DNA of 64,000 bases from Archegozetes longisetosus (lineage: Eukaryota > Arthropoda > Arachnida > Sarcoptiformes > Trhypochthoniidae). The notes below the pieces were generated by a model. The model was given only the letters and a program-made list of their open reading frames with translations, was not told where the DNA came from and made no database searches. The translations under genes were made by a program, and so were the position numbers. The stretch is taken from contig JAEMBT020000005.1 in assembly GCA_018873245.2 (NCBI GenBank), forward strand, positions 9,348,001 through 9,412,000, in the 5' to 3' direction. Each line of letters begins with the position of its first letter. The first letter of the stretch is position 1. Of this stretch, positions 12,400 through 24,506 are shown piece by piece.

Positions 12400-12950
12400 C
12401 AGCTGCTTCGTATCAAAAGCTACACAATTATTTGTTAATTGTTGAACTGACTGATAATCTTGTGTTAATAATTGGTATTAGTGTGAGGATCAGTAAAATT
12501 TCATAACCAATACCGTATGTGTAGAAAAGGAAACCTTACGTTAGCAAGTTCAGTTCGAAATAAAAGAAAATGAAAAGAATCAGAATTATTATCGCCTCTC
12601 GAAACGGTAAAACGCTTTTGATTCAAGATTTTAGTAAATTAGGGTCTCTGATCCATCTATTGATTTTATGCAGAAGATTGATTAATTTGTGATTTAAGGC
12701 AACTAATTATTTCATATTTATTAAAAGGTACATAAAACTCTATCAACGTCTTTAGTATTGAAGGTAAGAATATTGATTGTTTGTATTCGATATTTCTTAT
12801 GAAAATTAATTAAATAACATTAAATAATTTCAAATCATTTATTCAGAAACCTCTTTAATACTATTCTACATCTTTATTATCACAATAACTGAAGTAAATG
12901 TTTCGGCATTTAGTACGGATAAGGGTATCATACTAATAGCAAATGGTTTA
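12400..12950. other. intergenic, no gene seen
   Basis: AT-rich, no coding region, repeat or RNA gene recognised between the LRR gene's 3' end and the nested TIR element. Confidence 0.5.
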
Positions 12951-13245
12951 AGTCGGTTGAGGTGGCCAAATGTGGCGCAACATGTAAGGTGGTCAATCCC
13001 TATATTGGTGTGACCAGTATGATGAGTAGAGATGATTGGGCGGTTCCATTTGGGTCGGCCAATTTTTTGAAAATTTCAAAATGTCGTCCTAGAAGCGTGG
13101 TTATAGATGAATTTTAATCTCTAACTCATATAGGTTCCACCCACAAGGTCTTCAACCACTGCCGCGAGTATTATCTAACCCACGTTCACTCTTCTATTTT
13201 AAATTGATAGAGATAGATATAAGATGCATTATGTATTGTTATGCC

Positions 13246-13528
13246 TATATTGGATCCATTAGACACCTATGATATTCTCTTTCCCATCACGAAGAGGTGT
13301 ATCCATGGAGAAGTTTTCAGATTGGTTTCTTGGGCTAATCGTTCCTCGTTTTCATAAACACATACAAGTTACACTCTGGCTCATTTATACAGCGGGTCGG
13401 CTTGCTCCGCATGCTCTACCCTATTTGTACAATGGGTCGGCTAGCCCCGAACTGGTTCTGATACAGACATTTTAAGAAATTAAGCATGTGGGAAAGGAAC
13501 AACATAGGTGGCAAATGGATCCAATATA
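13246..13528. mobile_element. 283-bp MITE nested in the larger element
   Basis: Terminal inverted repeats TATATTGGATCCATTAGACA (left) and, on the minus strand, TATATTGGATCCATTTGCCA (right), continuing imperfectly for ~40 bp to TTTCCCA. Two internal copies of a GGGTCGGCT motif (near 13394 and 13434). Confidence 0.75.
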
Positions 13529-13730
13529 AACTTAACAACTTACATCGCAACTCATATGTATCTATAAAGAACGATGAAAATAAGTCTATGAGATTCTGGC
13601 TATTCATACACCCGAGATCTCACGATATATTTTAATAGAGGTCATCATCCTGATCAAAATTGTCAATGAGCCCACCTCTGTATAACTTATAGTTTATGCG
13701 CTACATGTCCTTAAAGTAAACGTTTAAAAA

Positions 13731-14293
13731 CAAGTGACTAAAAACCGTAAAAACACGAATCGAACGGCGGCTGCACAAAATGCAAGCAAATCTACTACTG
13801 AGCTAAAATTGCAGCCAAACTCAAAAAGTCACACATTAAACTTAACGAAACTGTAATGAATACTTTTCTAATAGGATTTATAACTCCATTAAAAAATACC
13901 TTCATTAGCGATAATTACATAATGTAACTCGTTAAAATTTCATATATTATATTCATTATATGTCGTAATTAATATGACTGAAATAAAAAAATCTAGAAAA
14001 CAAACTATAAGTAATGATTGTGATCATTGCGATAAGAAGTTAGGAACAAAAAGTCAATTATTGAGACATATAAGAGAAATACATAAAATAAAATCCAAAA
14101 CATTTTTTAAAAATTTGAAAAATTTGTAATAATATCTTCCCAAATAATAATAATTTAGTGATAATGGAACTCAAAAATCTGTTTTTATTTATATTAAAAT
14201 ATTTTGAATAAGTTTCGTAAAAGTTTAGTTTTAAGACGTGATTCATTGCGCGGTCGCTGTTCAATTTATGTTTTTACGGTTTTTAGTCACTTG
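13731..14293. mobile_element. 563-bp TIR element carrying a zinc-finger frame
   Basis: The outer 25 bases are perfect inverted repeats (CAAGTGACTAAAAACCGTAA continuing AAACA), extending imperfectly to ~38 bp with a GAACGGCGGC / GAACAGCGAC tail. The element sits inside the 12955-15017 element. Its centre encodes a short C2H2 zinc-finger frame at 13974-14129, and its left subterminal region resembles a degenerate tRNA (see findings). No target duplication could be fixed. Confidence 0.8.
13974..14129 (+). CDS. 51-aa single C2H2 zinc-finger frame in a TIR element
   Basis: ATG at 13974, TAA at 14127-14129. Residues 16-39 contain one classical zinc finger: Cys-x2-Cys (CDHC), 12 residues, then His-x4-His (HIREIH). 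The flanks are rich in Lys and Arg, as expected of a DNA- or RNA-binding peptide. The conserved aromatic usual between the second Cys and the first His is absent (GTKSQLL), so folding is not assured. It lies wholly inside the TIR element at 13731-14293. It could be a real small protein, the remnant of a larger BED- or C2H2-type transposase, or a captured host exon. The motif is clear; expression is unproven. Confidence 0.5.
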   Translation: MTEIKKSRKQTISNDCDHCDKKLGTKSQLLRHIREIHKIKSKTFFKNLKNL

Positions 14294-15017
14294 TCGTTTA
14301 AATGAATCTTCGGTTTTCTCTAAGGATATTATAGATATCGAAAAACGGTTTCATAATTGTAATCAGCGTTAAATTCTACATCGAAATCATATATCATATA
14401 ATAAAAAATCTTAAAGTGGAAAAATTCGATATAAATTTTTAAAGTCGAATATCTCGAAAAGTATTCGATATAAAAAAATTGGATTTCATATTCGGAATCA
14501 GCGTTAAAAAGTACATATAGATCAGTTCAAAAGTCAATTTATAAAATAATGAATTTAATCCTGCCATCCATACGGGGAATGGAGCTGAAAAATCTGCTCT
14601 TATGAAATCACTGTTAAACCAAGCGAACCCACTCGCGTCACTTGTCGCCGCAACTTTAGGGGTGTTGAGTGGGGGCGGAGGGTGGGATCCCCACCTATGC
14701 ATTAATGTATCAATAATAATAAATAATTATATCCTATATTATATAATTGATAGTCAGGGCTTTCAAACTTCTTTAAAATAGAAAAGTGGGCATAACTAAG
14801 GTATTACTAGCGGTAGGAGGGTAAGATCTTGTGAGCGAAACCATTATGAATTAAAGATTAAAGCTCGCCCGTAGCCACGCTCCTAGGACGCCATTTCGAA
14901 ATTTTCAAAGTGGATAGAGCCTAATTGAATTGCCCCAATCATCTTTACTAATCATACTTGCACAAACATCTAAGGGTTGACCCCTTTATACGTTGCGCCA
15001 ATTTGGTCACCTCAACC

Positions 15018-15490
15018 CTTTTAGCACATGTTAAAAATGTCCATTATTTTCTAAACAAAGTTTAACTCTTAATCATAGTGTCCGAAATTCTTAGTAACGT
15101 TTGAGAAGTTATTTTTCTAGTTACAACAAAAGTTTGTTAATAAATAATTTTATAAACAAAGACTATCTCTTTTATTGCAAACACCATTTTTGATGCTAAA
15201 AGTATTTTTAAACAAAAAGTGATGATTCAAGAACAATCTTTTCACTGACTTATTTCAAAGTTTACTCATAAGTTCGATCTGACTGATGCGTAATATTAAA
15301 GAAAAATTGCACTTAATATACGAGTTTAGAAGATAAAAAGACATAGTGTATAAGAATGTGAGCATTAGATTAAGTTTAACATGGAATGTAAACTAAAAAA
15401 ATACTTGTGAAGAAATTGTATAAATTCTCATTACTCCATAACAGTTGAATAAAGAATTGAAGATAGAACATAAAAGAATATTTCATTAAA
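15018..15490. other. intergenic, 3' flank of the ABC transporter
   Basis: AT-rich, nothing recognised beyond the expected 3' untranslated sequence of the minus-strand ABC gene. Confidence 0.5.
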
Positions 15491-15497
15491 ATAAAAT

Positions 15498-18400
15498 TCA
15501 TCTATTTCTAATCGAACTGATAAGGGTAGCGGTTAATAGGAATATTACGATCCAAGCGATAGTTGATAAATATCCGAGGTATACATACGTATGTGAAATA
15601 TCCCATCCTTTAAGCATAATATTTCTTAAAGAAATTATGGATAATGTTTGAGGTAAAAAATAACTAAATTGTCTTAATCCGAATGGCATTCCTTCCAACG
15701 GCCACATAATACCAGAAATAACCAAATAAGGGTAAAACGAACCCAAAGATAACATTACCGCTGACTGTTCGTCATTACATATGGAAGATATCACAAGACC
15801 TTATTATTTAGGATATAAGAAACAAGGTTTTAATTTATAGTTTCTCATGGTTTTGAATGAGCTTTTAGTTAAGAAAATGTTTTTACCGAAAGACATTCCA
15901 GTCATTCCTTGCATTAATGTTATCAGAACAATCATAAAATAAGAGCCTTTGTTAGGTACATTAAAAACTAAAAATATACATAACATAACGAGAAGTGACT
16001 GAAAACATAATAGGATGAGTTGCAAAATTATCTGTGAAATTAATATTTGATAAATTTTGACTCCAGCCACAACCGTCCTCTCTAACAATCCTTCTTTGCG
16101 CTCAATAACAATTGATAGAGCAGTTAAGCCAACAGCAAGAATATAAGTGATCGCGAGTATCATTCCTGGAACCATAAAATCTCTAAAACTTGGATCGAGT
16201 GTTCCATAAACTGGTGGATCAACGAATTGTACAAGTGTATCAGCTGTTCGTGGATTTTTGCCAGAAATATTTAACAAAACGTGTAGAAACTTTTCTTCTG
16301 CTTTCAGTAATGCTTTAACAATTGTTTGTGAGATCATAAGATCTTTGTAGAGAATATATAATTAATGCAAGTTTTTTATCAATTGAATTTTTAGGAAATC
16401 TTTTTTCTCGGATTTTACCTGAAAAATCACCGTGATATAGAATGGTACCATTATTGATATACTGATCATTGATATCCTGATCACTAATTGCCATGCATTG
16501 AATAGCTGACATGAATCTACTGACTATTGCATCTGTAAATTGTTTGTGAAACATTAAGACTCCAAAAGTATCACTTTGTTTGACAGAATCAAGTGCTGAA
16601 ACATCCGAATCGTAGTTTTTCTGTAACAAATCCAGTATTAATTACCGTAGTAGGTCAAATCTGATTTTAACTCACAAGTGTAATAGTTTTATTGTCGATT
16701 TGCTGTAAGAATAAAGCACTGAAAGGCGTTCGGTAGAATTTTGTCGTATTAGGCTCTTGATTATAAACAGCTAGTTTCAGATTATGTGGCTGTGCACCAA
16801 TGCATAGACAGAATAGTATTATTTGTATTGTAGGCAAGACCAAATGAAACGCTAATAAACTTCAATTGAGGAGAAAACAATTAAACAATTTCGAGTAAAA
16901 TTCTTAAATGATAAGCTTTTTCTTGTTTCAAAAATACTTACGGTTTATTTCTTATAATGCGAATATAACCTTTATGCAATAGAGCTAAGAGTTTGCTCCA
17001 ACCACTGGGTTCAGAAAATTTATCTTTCATAATTTTTTTATTGACAGCTTCTTCAGACTCAATCAAGTTATTTCTGCTATTATTCATTTTAATTGCTGAT
17101 AAGTCTTGAGATGAAGGCATAGAATTATTTGATGAAATATTTTGTTCACTAGGTTTTTTGTGAGGACGTGAATCAATATAATTGTTAGGCATTGCATAGT
17201 CAGTTTCTTTTGAATCAAATCGACATATTTTTAAGAATACATCCTCTAAGTTTTGAACCTCGAAATATTTTAAGAGAAAATTAGGCGAATGTTCGACTAG
17301 AAGTTTTCCACCACGCATTAGAGATACCTTTGACGTTGATAAAGAAAATAATTGCAAAATAAATTTTTATCATTTGAACTATTAATAAGGAAACCCTGAA
17401 TATTCGCGCAGAAAATTTTGTGAATGGACCAACTATCTTTAATTTAAACTATATTTGAAAACCGGAACGCGAGGTTATGGGTTGTAATTTCAAACTAAAA
17501 GCTAGGCACTTTTATAATTATAAGAGTAAAAATATATTTAAGTGTCTTTAACTTTGTTTATAATTAAAGTTAATTCAGAGGGGTTCTAATAAAACGCTAG
17601 CCCCTGTTCCATAGATATTTATGAATTAATTTTCTCTAAGATAGTGAAATCAATATACTTTTTGAAACTCAGATTATCATGAGTTTAGTTGAATTTGGCC
17701 AAAATTGAAAAGGTTCGTATATTATTTTTGACCTCAAAGTCTAGTGTCATTTGAACTTTCATAGTTTAAACATTCAAAACTCATTAATGTATTTATAACA
17801 GAGACCTTTAGTCAACATGAGATCTTGAGAGAAAATAAACTTTGAAAAGATTTCCAACTTTCAACTTTCATAAAAATTATTTCAAATATTTTTAACAGAC
17901 TTTCGTCTCTTTAACTATGGCATCCCAAAAAACCTAACATGATGTTTGAGAAAAATGAAGATCATAAGCGTGTAAAGTTTATTCTCTAACTCTTGAGTTA
18001 GGTCTCCTGGGGCGCCATATCTTAAAGAATTTTGAAAATTGCTTTCCCTATAAAGCCCAGTACAATATACTTATAAAGTAGTTTTTTGGCAGAGTAGTAT
18101 TTGAATCATAGTAAAACTTCTAGTGAAAAATCTTGAAAGTCTTCAATGGTTTTCTAGTAATAAAATTAAAAAAATTTAGGATCATTAAGAGAAGTCAGAG
18201 AGCGAGGTCGTAAGCGGAATCATATATTATTTTTAGCTTATCAATTAATATGAGGAATGTCAAATGAATCCATATTCGTGGATCGAGTTCTATTAAACCA
18301 CAGAACTCCATTTGCGTAATATGTGCATAAAATTTGCGCAAAACTTTTATATATGCCTAACTTTTAATCTGAAGGCGCGACCCATAACTTCGTATTCAAT

Positions 18401-21400
18401 CTTTCAAATATAGTTTAAATTAAAAAAATTGGCCTATTTATAAGTTTCATAATACTTCACATTGTTAAAACTTTTGCGCGAATATTCAGTGTTTCTTTGC
18501 AAGATAAGCTTTTACAATGTGTGCTCTTCGTGCTTCTTCAATATAATGAGTTGTTATCAATATTGAAATCGACTCCTTATTCGAAAGCACCACTAAATGT
18601 TCCCAAATTCTGATTTTTGGATAAAAAATAATTTTTATAGCTATAAAACCGTTTATTCAGAATCCTATCTGTGAAAGTAATATTTAGTGAATCACTTTGA
18701 ATGACAAGGATTTTCAGAAAGGTTTTTTTCTCAATGATTATTTTAACAAAGTAGATTAGTGGTTTTGATTTTGCATTTACCGTTCTCTCAATAAAGGATC
18801 GACACCGACTGTCGGCTCATCGAGTATTAATAAAGGAGGGCTGTGGACCAAAGCCAAAGCTAATGAAACACGTCTTTTCTGTCCACCACTAAAATACATT
18901 TAATATATTCTCATTTCAAAAAATAATTTTTCTAAAATAATTAGATATAATTTTTAACCTTAGAAATTGTATTTTTCTTTCAGGTTTTGGTAACTGAAGA
19001 AAATCAACCAAAAACTTAATTCTCATATTGACCTGTTCTTCTTTCATAGCATAAATTCTCGCAAAATATTTAAGCGCTTCATTTATTGTAAATTCTTCAT
19101 AAAGAGCTATTTCCTTGAGACAATTGTGTGCGTAATACAACATCAAATTAAGAATTCAACTAATATTCTTTTGTTAAATATGATTAATGACTAACTTGTG
19201 GCATAAATCCTACACCAATTCCAGGAATAATATTGTTAGAATCTCCTGGTTTTTTACCATTGATTAGAACAGAACCAGATTTTGGCTTAAGTCGACCTAT
19301 AATTAGTCTCAATAGTGTTGTTTTTCCACAACCACTCGGACCAAGTAACCCATAACTTTATATTAGTTTAAATAAGACTTGAAAAAATTGATTCAATAGT
19401 TTTATAATATAAAATTATATAATTGGTATAAAACATTTGTTCATCAAAACTAATCCTAATTTCGAGTTTATAGAAAAGCATTTAGTGTCGGGCATTCGTG
19501 ATATAACTAACTCCAAAAGTATTTCAAAAATCTTTCTCAAGTCGTTTTGATAAAAAGTTATGAATAATAATCTAAATAATTGAGTCTAGTTTTGAATTTT
19601 TAATTTCACAGATAAATGAAATAAACATTAAAAACGGTGCATGAAATAAATAAAAGGGTTTTATTGTGAGCATTTTCTTAAACTAAATCTCAAAACTTGG
19701 AACGATTAAAAATCAATATTGAAAGTGAAATTTAAAAAATAACTCCTGAAGTGCTCGTCAATAATCTACTTATATGATCATACGAGTTAAGGCCTTTTTG
19801 GAGTGCGAGGGAAAACATTTTCAACACTTACAAGGACAGGGTCTCAACTGCCTGTCACCGATCTCGACCAAAATTTGATAGTTTGTTGATTTCGGGTCAC
19901 ATATTATGAAAACCTGAGTAACTTTTCCCCAATCGCTCTAAAATATTGATATTCAAAGTACCCTTATTCAATGTACAGCTGTTCGCAAAACCTTGGTTTT
20001 TGAGCATTCTATACCCCTAAAACTTAAGTAATTTTGATGACATTTTTTATGAATAAACTATAGGCTGGCAAGAACATTTTTACATAGCCGTTAATCAAAA
20101 TTCTCAAAAGCACCAACCTAATCAATGTAAACATGTACAGAAAAAACCGATAATTGAATTCAAGTTTTGACGATTGGAATCAAATCTACTTTAAAAATAA
20201 GTGAATACTTGTATTTTGCTTGATCAAAAAATTCATGAGCTCATAATTATAGCGCATCTAACTTGAAATTCCAAAAATTTCATTTGAGCGTAACTTTTAA
20301 ACAAGAGCACCAACTGTAACAAGTTGAAGCTATTTTAAAGCTTTATCAGGAAATTTATTCATTTTGAAATTCAATTTGCAAAATTGAAATTTCAACAAGT
20401 TAATCAGTTTTATCACAAAATTCGTAATGGAAGAATTATATATATATATGATGAGAATATTTTAGATTATTCAATGAAAATTTAAAACTTTCTAGAAATT
20501 TCCAGAACTAACTATAGGATTCCAGAATTTACTGGAAATTCTAGAACTTACTACAGTTTCCATATTATTATGGAATACAATATTCTCAAAAATTCTAGAA
20601 ATATCTCGATATTTTCTCAAAAGTATGTAAGGGAATTCTTAACTTAAACGCTTCAGTAGTCACAAGCAGTGTCTATATTAATTTATGAAATGGTTAAACT
20701 AAATCAGGTTTGTTTTTCATTTAGCGAGACCTCATGCAATTTAGATTGTTCCTAATGTAGTGGCTATGGGCATATCAAATGTGGCTGGTGTGAGCAAACA
20801 TTGTGTTTTCAGTGCTTTTTTATGAATTTCCATTATCATTCTAATGTTTAAACTTTACTGTAAAATCTATAGAAAGTTTGTATTATTATTCTGATTTTAA
20901 TAAATATTCTGAAATTTTAAGATTGATATTTTATAGTTTTAAGTGATTAGGAAATTGGCTCATTATTACATAAGTATTACAATGATACTTAGTACATATA
21001 TTATGGCACTCTGAATATCAATATTTTCTCATCTAGAGCTATTGGGGAAAAGTTACTCAGGTTTTCATAATATGTGACCCAAAATCAACAAACTATCAAA
21101 TTTTGGTCGAAATCGGTGACAGGCAGTTGAGACCCTGCCTTGTTAGTTTAATCGGTTTCTTCTTCTCATTAAACACTACTCTTGTTTAATTGCCCATAAA
21201 AATAGAATGAATAAAACATGAAATTAAGATTTCTAAAGTTTAATAATCTGTCAGTACAGGTATCGAGTCCCTAAAAATCGTTTACTTATACCATTTAACT
21301 GCAAATCTTACAGTTATTTTTATCACGAACGCTCGATGTTAAGTTACAAAACTAAATAAAATGAATACTTACATTGAACTTTTAGGTATTGACATATTCA

Positions 21401-21623
21401 CATCTTTCAGGAGCGCATCAGGTTTACTTCTTTGGTAAGAAAATTTAAGATTACGCACTTTGACATTCAAATTATCCCAATCGAGTAAATCAATTTTATC
21501 AACTTCTTGTGTTAGAATTTCTGACGATTGTAGCGATTGTCGAAACGATGACTTTTGTTGAAGTACTTGTGACGGCGATGTTTGGCTCATTACTTTATTC
21601 ATTGCAATTGACTCACTATCCAT
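15498..21623 (-). CDS. ABC transporter, subfamily H (ABCG20/23-like half transporter)
   Basis: Ten exons in transcript order: 21623-21373, 19355-19196, 19113-18959, 18888-18781, 18609-18516, 17327-16942, 16859-16676, 16620-16419, 16342-15887, 15799-15498. The joins are all in phase and give 765 residues. One ATP-binding domain comes first: Walker [10 protein letters not shown] at 89-97, Q-loop FMPQ at 134-137, signature LSGGQ at 188-192, Walker B LLILDEPT at 208-215, and switch His246 in ITTHYIEEA. The membrane half follows, with an RNxPLL start, [14 protein letters not shown] helix, a large extracellular loop, then [32 protein letters not shown] and [11 protein letters not shown], all close to arthropod ABCH proteins. 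ABCH half transporters sit in the plasma membrane; in insects they are linked to cuticular lipid export, while those of mites are mostly uncharacterised. Two long introns hold TIR elements; the other seven are 55-171 bp. A non-coding first exon upstream is possible. Confidence 0.95.
17390..18495. mobile_element. TIR element filling an ABC transporter intron
   Basis: Ends are GAAACCCTGAATATTCGCGC (left) and GAAACACTGAATATTCGCGC (right, minus strand). Arms continue as imperfect inverted repeats for ~130 bp (TTTAATTTAAACTATATTTGAAA, read in two parts, and GAAGTTATGGG-type blocks). It takes up ~1.1 kb of the 1188-bp intron 17328-18515 and stops about 20 bases from the splice donor of the exon ending at 18516. 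Confidence 0.8.
19831..21142. mobile_element. 1.3-kb Harbinger-like TIR element in an ABC transporter intron
   Basis: Terminal inverted repeats of ~140 bp opening CAAGGACAGGGTCTCAACTG (left) and CAAGGCAGGGTCTCAACTGC (right, minus strand), nearly identical for the first 110 bases. Flanked on both sides by TTA (19828-19830 and 21143-21145), a 3-bp duplication typical of PIF/Harbinger. No transposase frame, so non-autonomous. It makes up two-thirds of the 2017-bp intron 19356-21372. Confidence 0.8.
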
Positions 21624-21699
21624 TTGTATGACTTCTACCCCATTTTTGTTAGAAAACTCATTTTGATTCCACTACTTTTAAATTATATTTTTTTAGAGA

Positions 21700-22325
21700 C
21701 ATTCTGTCATGAGTCGTGGAGTAAATGGTATTTTTAAGTATGCTATTGATAAATGACTGATTAAATTGTTTGAGCTCAATATAAAGTCCGCAAAAACCTA
21801 TTCAACAATAGATAGATTGCGCAAGTTCGATACTATTGGATACTATCAAAACCTATTTTGGAATAGATTAAAACTTGTCGATAATATTAGTTATTATTTG
21901 TGTCAATGGTTTGTTATAAAACGCTAAATAAGAGAATATATGGTCATTAATAAATTTTGCAAACATTCAAAACTGCTCTCATATCTTTTCTTCCGACCTT
22001 TGAGTAATGGAAGTAAATCAAAATCCTAGGCCTCAGTAAAAGTGGGCTTCAAAGTATAAGCGATATTATTGCACTATATTTTAATACTCTGTTTTCGTAT
22101 CAAACTTTTGAATGATGTTCAACCAATAAAAGCATGTTTGGACATGTCGATTAAAGACACATGTGAGACAAAGGCTAAATCACTCTAGGAATGGTATTAA
22201 ACTGAATTCAAAATCAACCAAAGGCAGCGTCTCGCGGCTTAATACTAAGAACTCAGATGCGAAATGAATTGTTCTTAGCATAAATTATTGAAAAGTCCGT
22301 TTTACGGCCTTCTTAATATTTTGAT
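21700..22325. other. 5' flank of the ABC transporter, nothing else seen
   Basis: Presumed upstream region of the minus-strand ABC gene. I did not find a convincing TATA box or an extra exon. Confidence 0.4.
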
Positions 22326-22331
22326 AACATA

Positions 22332-22696
22332 TCAGTCAATATGTTCGTAGCCCAACACCTTTCCTGGTATATTTGAATATTGAGTTTTATATCAATAATA
22401 GTGACATGCTTCATAAGATCGTATACCAAAAATTAACTGGTTTCACTAAAAATAAAACAATAGTTATCTTTTTCATGTCAAAAGAATTTTAGTAATTCTT
22501 AGAAAATTTCTTTCTCTTCTCTTACTATTGGGCCAATGTGTTGATACTGCTTCTTTAACTGTTTATAATTTTATCACTACTGTGAGAAATCAATTAATTT
22601 TCAACATGGAATCATGAGGCACAGCTCTGTTATCATTATTAAAATCGGCATTCGAAAATATCAATAAAGGTGTTGGGCCGCGAACTTATTGACTGA
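22332..22696 (+). mobile_element. 365-bp MITE, copy 1 of a pair
   Basis: Terminal inverted repeats read TCAGTCAATATGTTCGTAGC (left) and TCAGTCAATAAGTTCGCGGC (right, minus strand), each continuing CCAACACCTTT. The whole length aligns with 52192-52559 in the same orientation (shared blocks: ATCAATAATAGTG-type, CTTTTTCATGTCAAAA, TGTTGATACTGCTTCTTTA, GAGAAATCAAT). The exact outer boundary is uncertain because similarity runs ~8 bases further on both sides. Confidence 0.75.
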
Positions 22697-23290
22697 CCTC
22701 ATATCTTGTATTTAACAAAAAATAGTCTGATAAGAGTTCAGTGAAATTTCTTTTTCATTAATTTTGATGCACCCTTAACGAATTAAATAAAAGCTTGTTT
22801 TGAAATAGGTAAATATTATATTAAACTTGAATTATATATTTTTTTCGTATCAAAAGAAGTTCAAGATTGATGTCTGTTTATCAGATGGAATTTTGATTTG
22901 TCTGCTGAGCCGAAACTCGAATTTTCAGTGGATTCATATATTTCTAAATTTCTGCTACTGTCTCATTCGTTTTTCTTTTAACCATATCAAATGCTACATG
23001 AGGGCTATCGTCCCTCCACGAAAATAGTTTAGCATAAGCTGAAGGTAACTTGGGACATGAGGCAACCTGGCACTATTCTCATTTAAACTAAATCTATACT
23101 TTAACACTTAACCATTTTCTAGAAGAGTTTAATGTAAATATTTGAAAAAAAATTTCTTTCATTATGATTTAACGTTAGGAATCAATGAGTAAAACTCAAG
23201 ATTAAGAAAATCAGGACTTGGTCTGATTGAAGCGTCACAATGCTATTGTGCTAAACTGGCTTCTGCCTAACCGACTCCTAACGAGCTTAA

Positions 23291-23396
23291 CCCTTCGAAG
23301 GAACTGTGGGGTCTTATTTGTCCTAACAATAGTTCCCGCGATTTTTTGACCCCATCTTTCCCTTTAAGTGATTCTAAACACAATTCCTTCGAAGGG
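23291..23396. mobile_element. 106-bp piggyBac-like MITE
   Basis: CCCTTCGAAGGAA at the left end is mirrored by TTCCTTCGAAGGG at the right, and both are bordered by TTAA (23287-23290 and 23397-23400). TTAA duplication plus ends starting CCC is the piggyBac signature. No coding capacity. Confidence 0.75.
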
Positions 23397-23439
23397 TTAA
23401 AACAAAAATAATTTAAAAATAATAGATTATAAGTATACT

Positions 23440-23480
23440 GACCAGACGTCCAGGATAACGTCTTACTTAATAAGTCAAAA
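23440..23480 (+). mobile_element. fragment of the GGTGACC hAT-like MITE
   Basis: CTGACCAGACGTCCAGGATA matches the left end of the copy at 29532 (GTGACCACACGTCCAGGAAT). Only the end is recognisable. Confidence 0.4.
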
Positions 23481-23719
23481 CTAAATTAAGTATAGTGTAA
23501 TGTCATTAAAGATCAGCCTTCACCTTAATTCTGATAATCGCTTAATAAGCTCATTCATCTTAAGATTTTGAATTAACCTCACTTATCTTTCGAAACTACT
23601 TGACCACTTCTCTGTAGACCCACTTGTTAGAAATCAAAGAAACTCACATTCAAAAGTTTTTCACACATTCTCTCATCAGGCCCGAACAGGCTTACCATCT
23701 ATCGTTTTTGTGGTGTGCT

Positions 23720-24476
23720 GTCCAGTTGATAGACGAGACCTCAAACCGGACTATACAATGTTGCGAATGATTAATCAAAGCTGTATTTTGATCACAAAAA
23801 TTACTTAGCATTCAAACTAACACACAAAAGTTGTACTATCGATCAAATAATTGTGTCAAATAATGCATTTTCACGCAATTTTTTACGCATAGATTTCAGG
23901 GAATGCTAAAAAATCCAGACAACAAAAACTTAATGTGTTTTAATAATATGACATTTGTTATTAAACTTTTTAAGAACTGAACTTTTATAATGCGTTCATT
24001 GCTATGTTTTATTGAGTTTATGTTAAACTACAAGTTTTAAAATATGATATTGTGATTCCTATATTTTTAGCGCAAAATTTGACATAATTATTTGATCGAT
24101 AGTGCGCATCATATATGTAATGCTATCACGAGTTTTAGTTAAAGGTTAAATGCTATGAATGTTTTTATGATTTTGTGTTGTTGGCTCTTAAAATATGATT
24201 CACATTTGAAATTTGTTTACACTTTAAAATAATTTAAGTGCAGAAGTTTATGTAAAAGTTAATCTTGATTTAAAATGTTTTCAATTTCATGATTTTGTGA
24301 AAAATAATGATAAAATACTGAAAGCTGCAAATTCTAACACTAAATGTACCTTTAAATTGAATAAATAATTATATTGTATCTAAAAATTGAATTAAAATTT
24401 TTGAAAATATCAAAAGGAGACTTATAGATTTTTAGTCCGATTTGGCTCCGGCAATAGGTGGTAAGCCTGAGTCAAA
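23720..24476 (+). repeat. dispersed repeat, related to 60560-61397
   Basis: Aligned in the same orientation with the interior of the element at 60560-61397: a GAGACCTC block, AATGATTAAT with AAAG TTGTATT-type sequence, then ~200 bp of high similarity from the TTTATGTAAAAGTTAAT block to TTTTTAGTCC and GGTGG AAGCC-type sequence. This copy is longer in the middle and its right end is cut by the fold-back element at 24507. Confidence 0.7.
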
Positions 24477-24506
24477 AGTAGGGCCACCTCATATATTTTT
24501 TAGGCT

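Larger units (their letters stand above)
12955..15017. mobile_element. 2.06-kb TIR element with nested insertions
   Basis: Left arm (about 12955-13185) and right arm (about 14790-15017) are inverted copies of roughly 230 bp; shared blocks include GGTTGAGGTG at the outer ends, GCGCAAC, AGATGATTGGG, GAAAATTTC AAAATG-type and TCCTAG AAGCGTGG-type segments. Two further complete TIR elements sit inside (13246-13528 and 13731-14293). No large transposase remains. The segment near 14570-14700 is GC-richer and unexplained. Confidence 0.75.

Noticed and set aside
14439..14702. 87-codon minus-strand frame with a Pro-rich N-terminus
   Set aside because: Falls within the nested TIR region, with no recognisable domain; composition explained by a GC-richer repeat patch.
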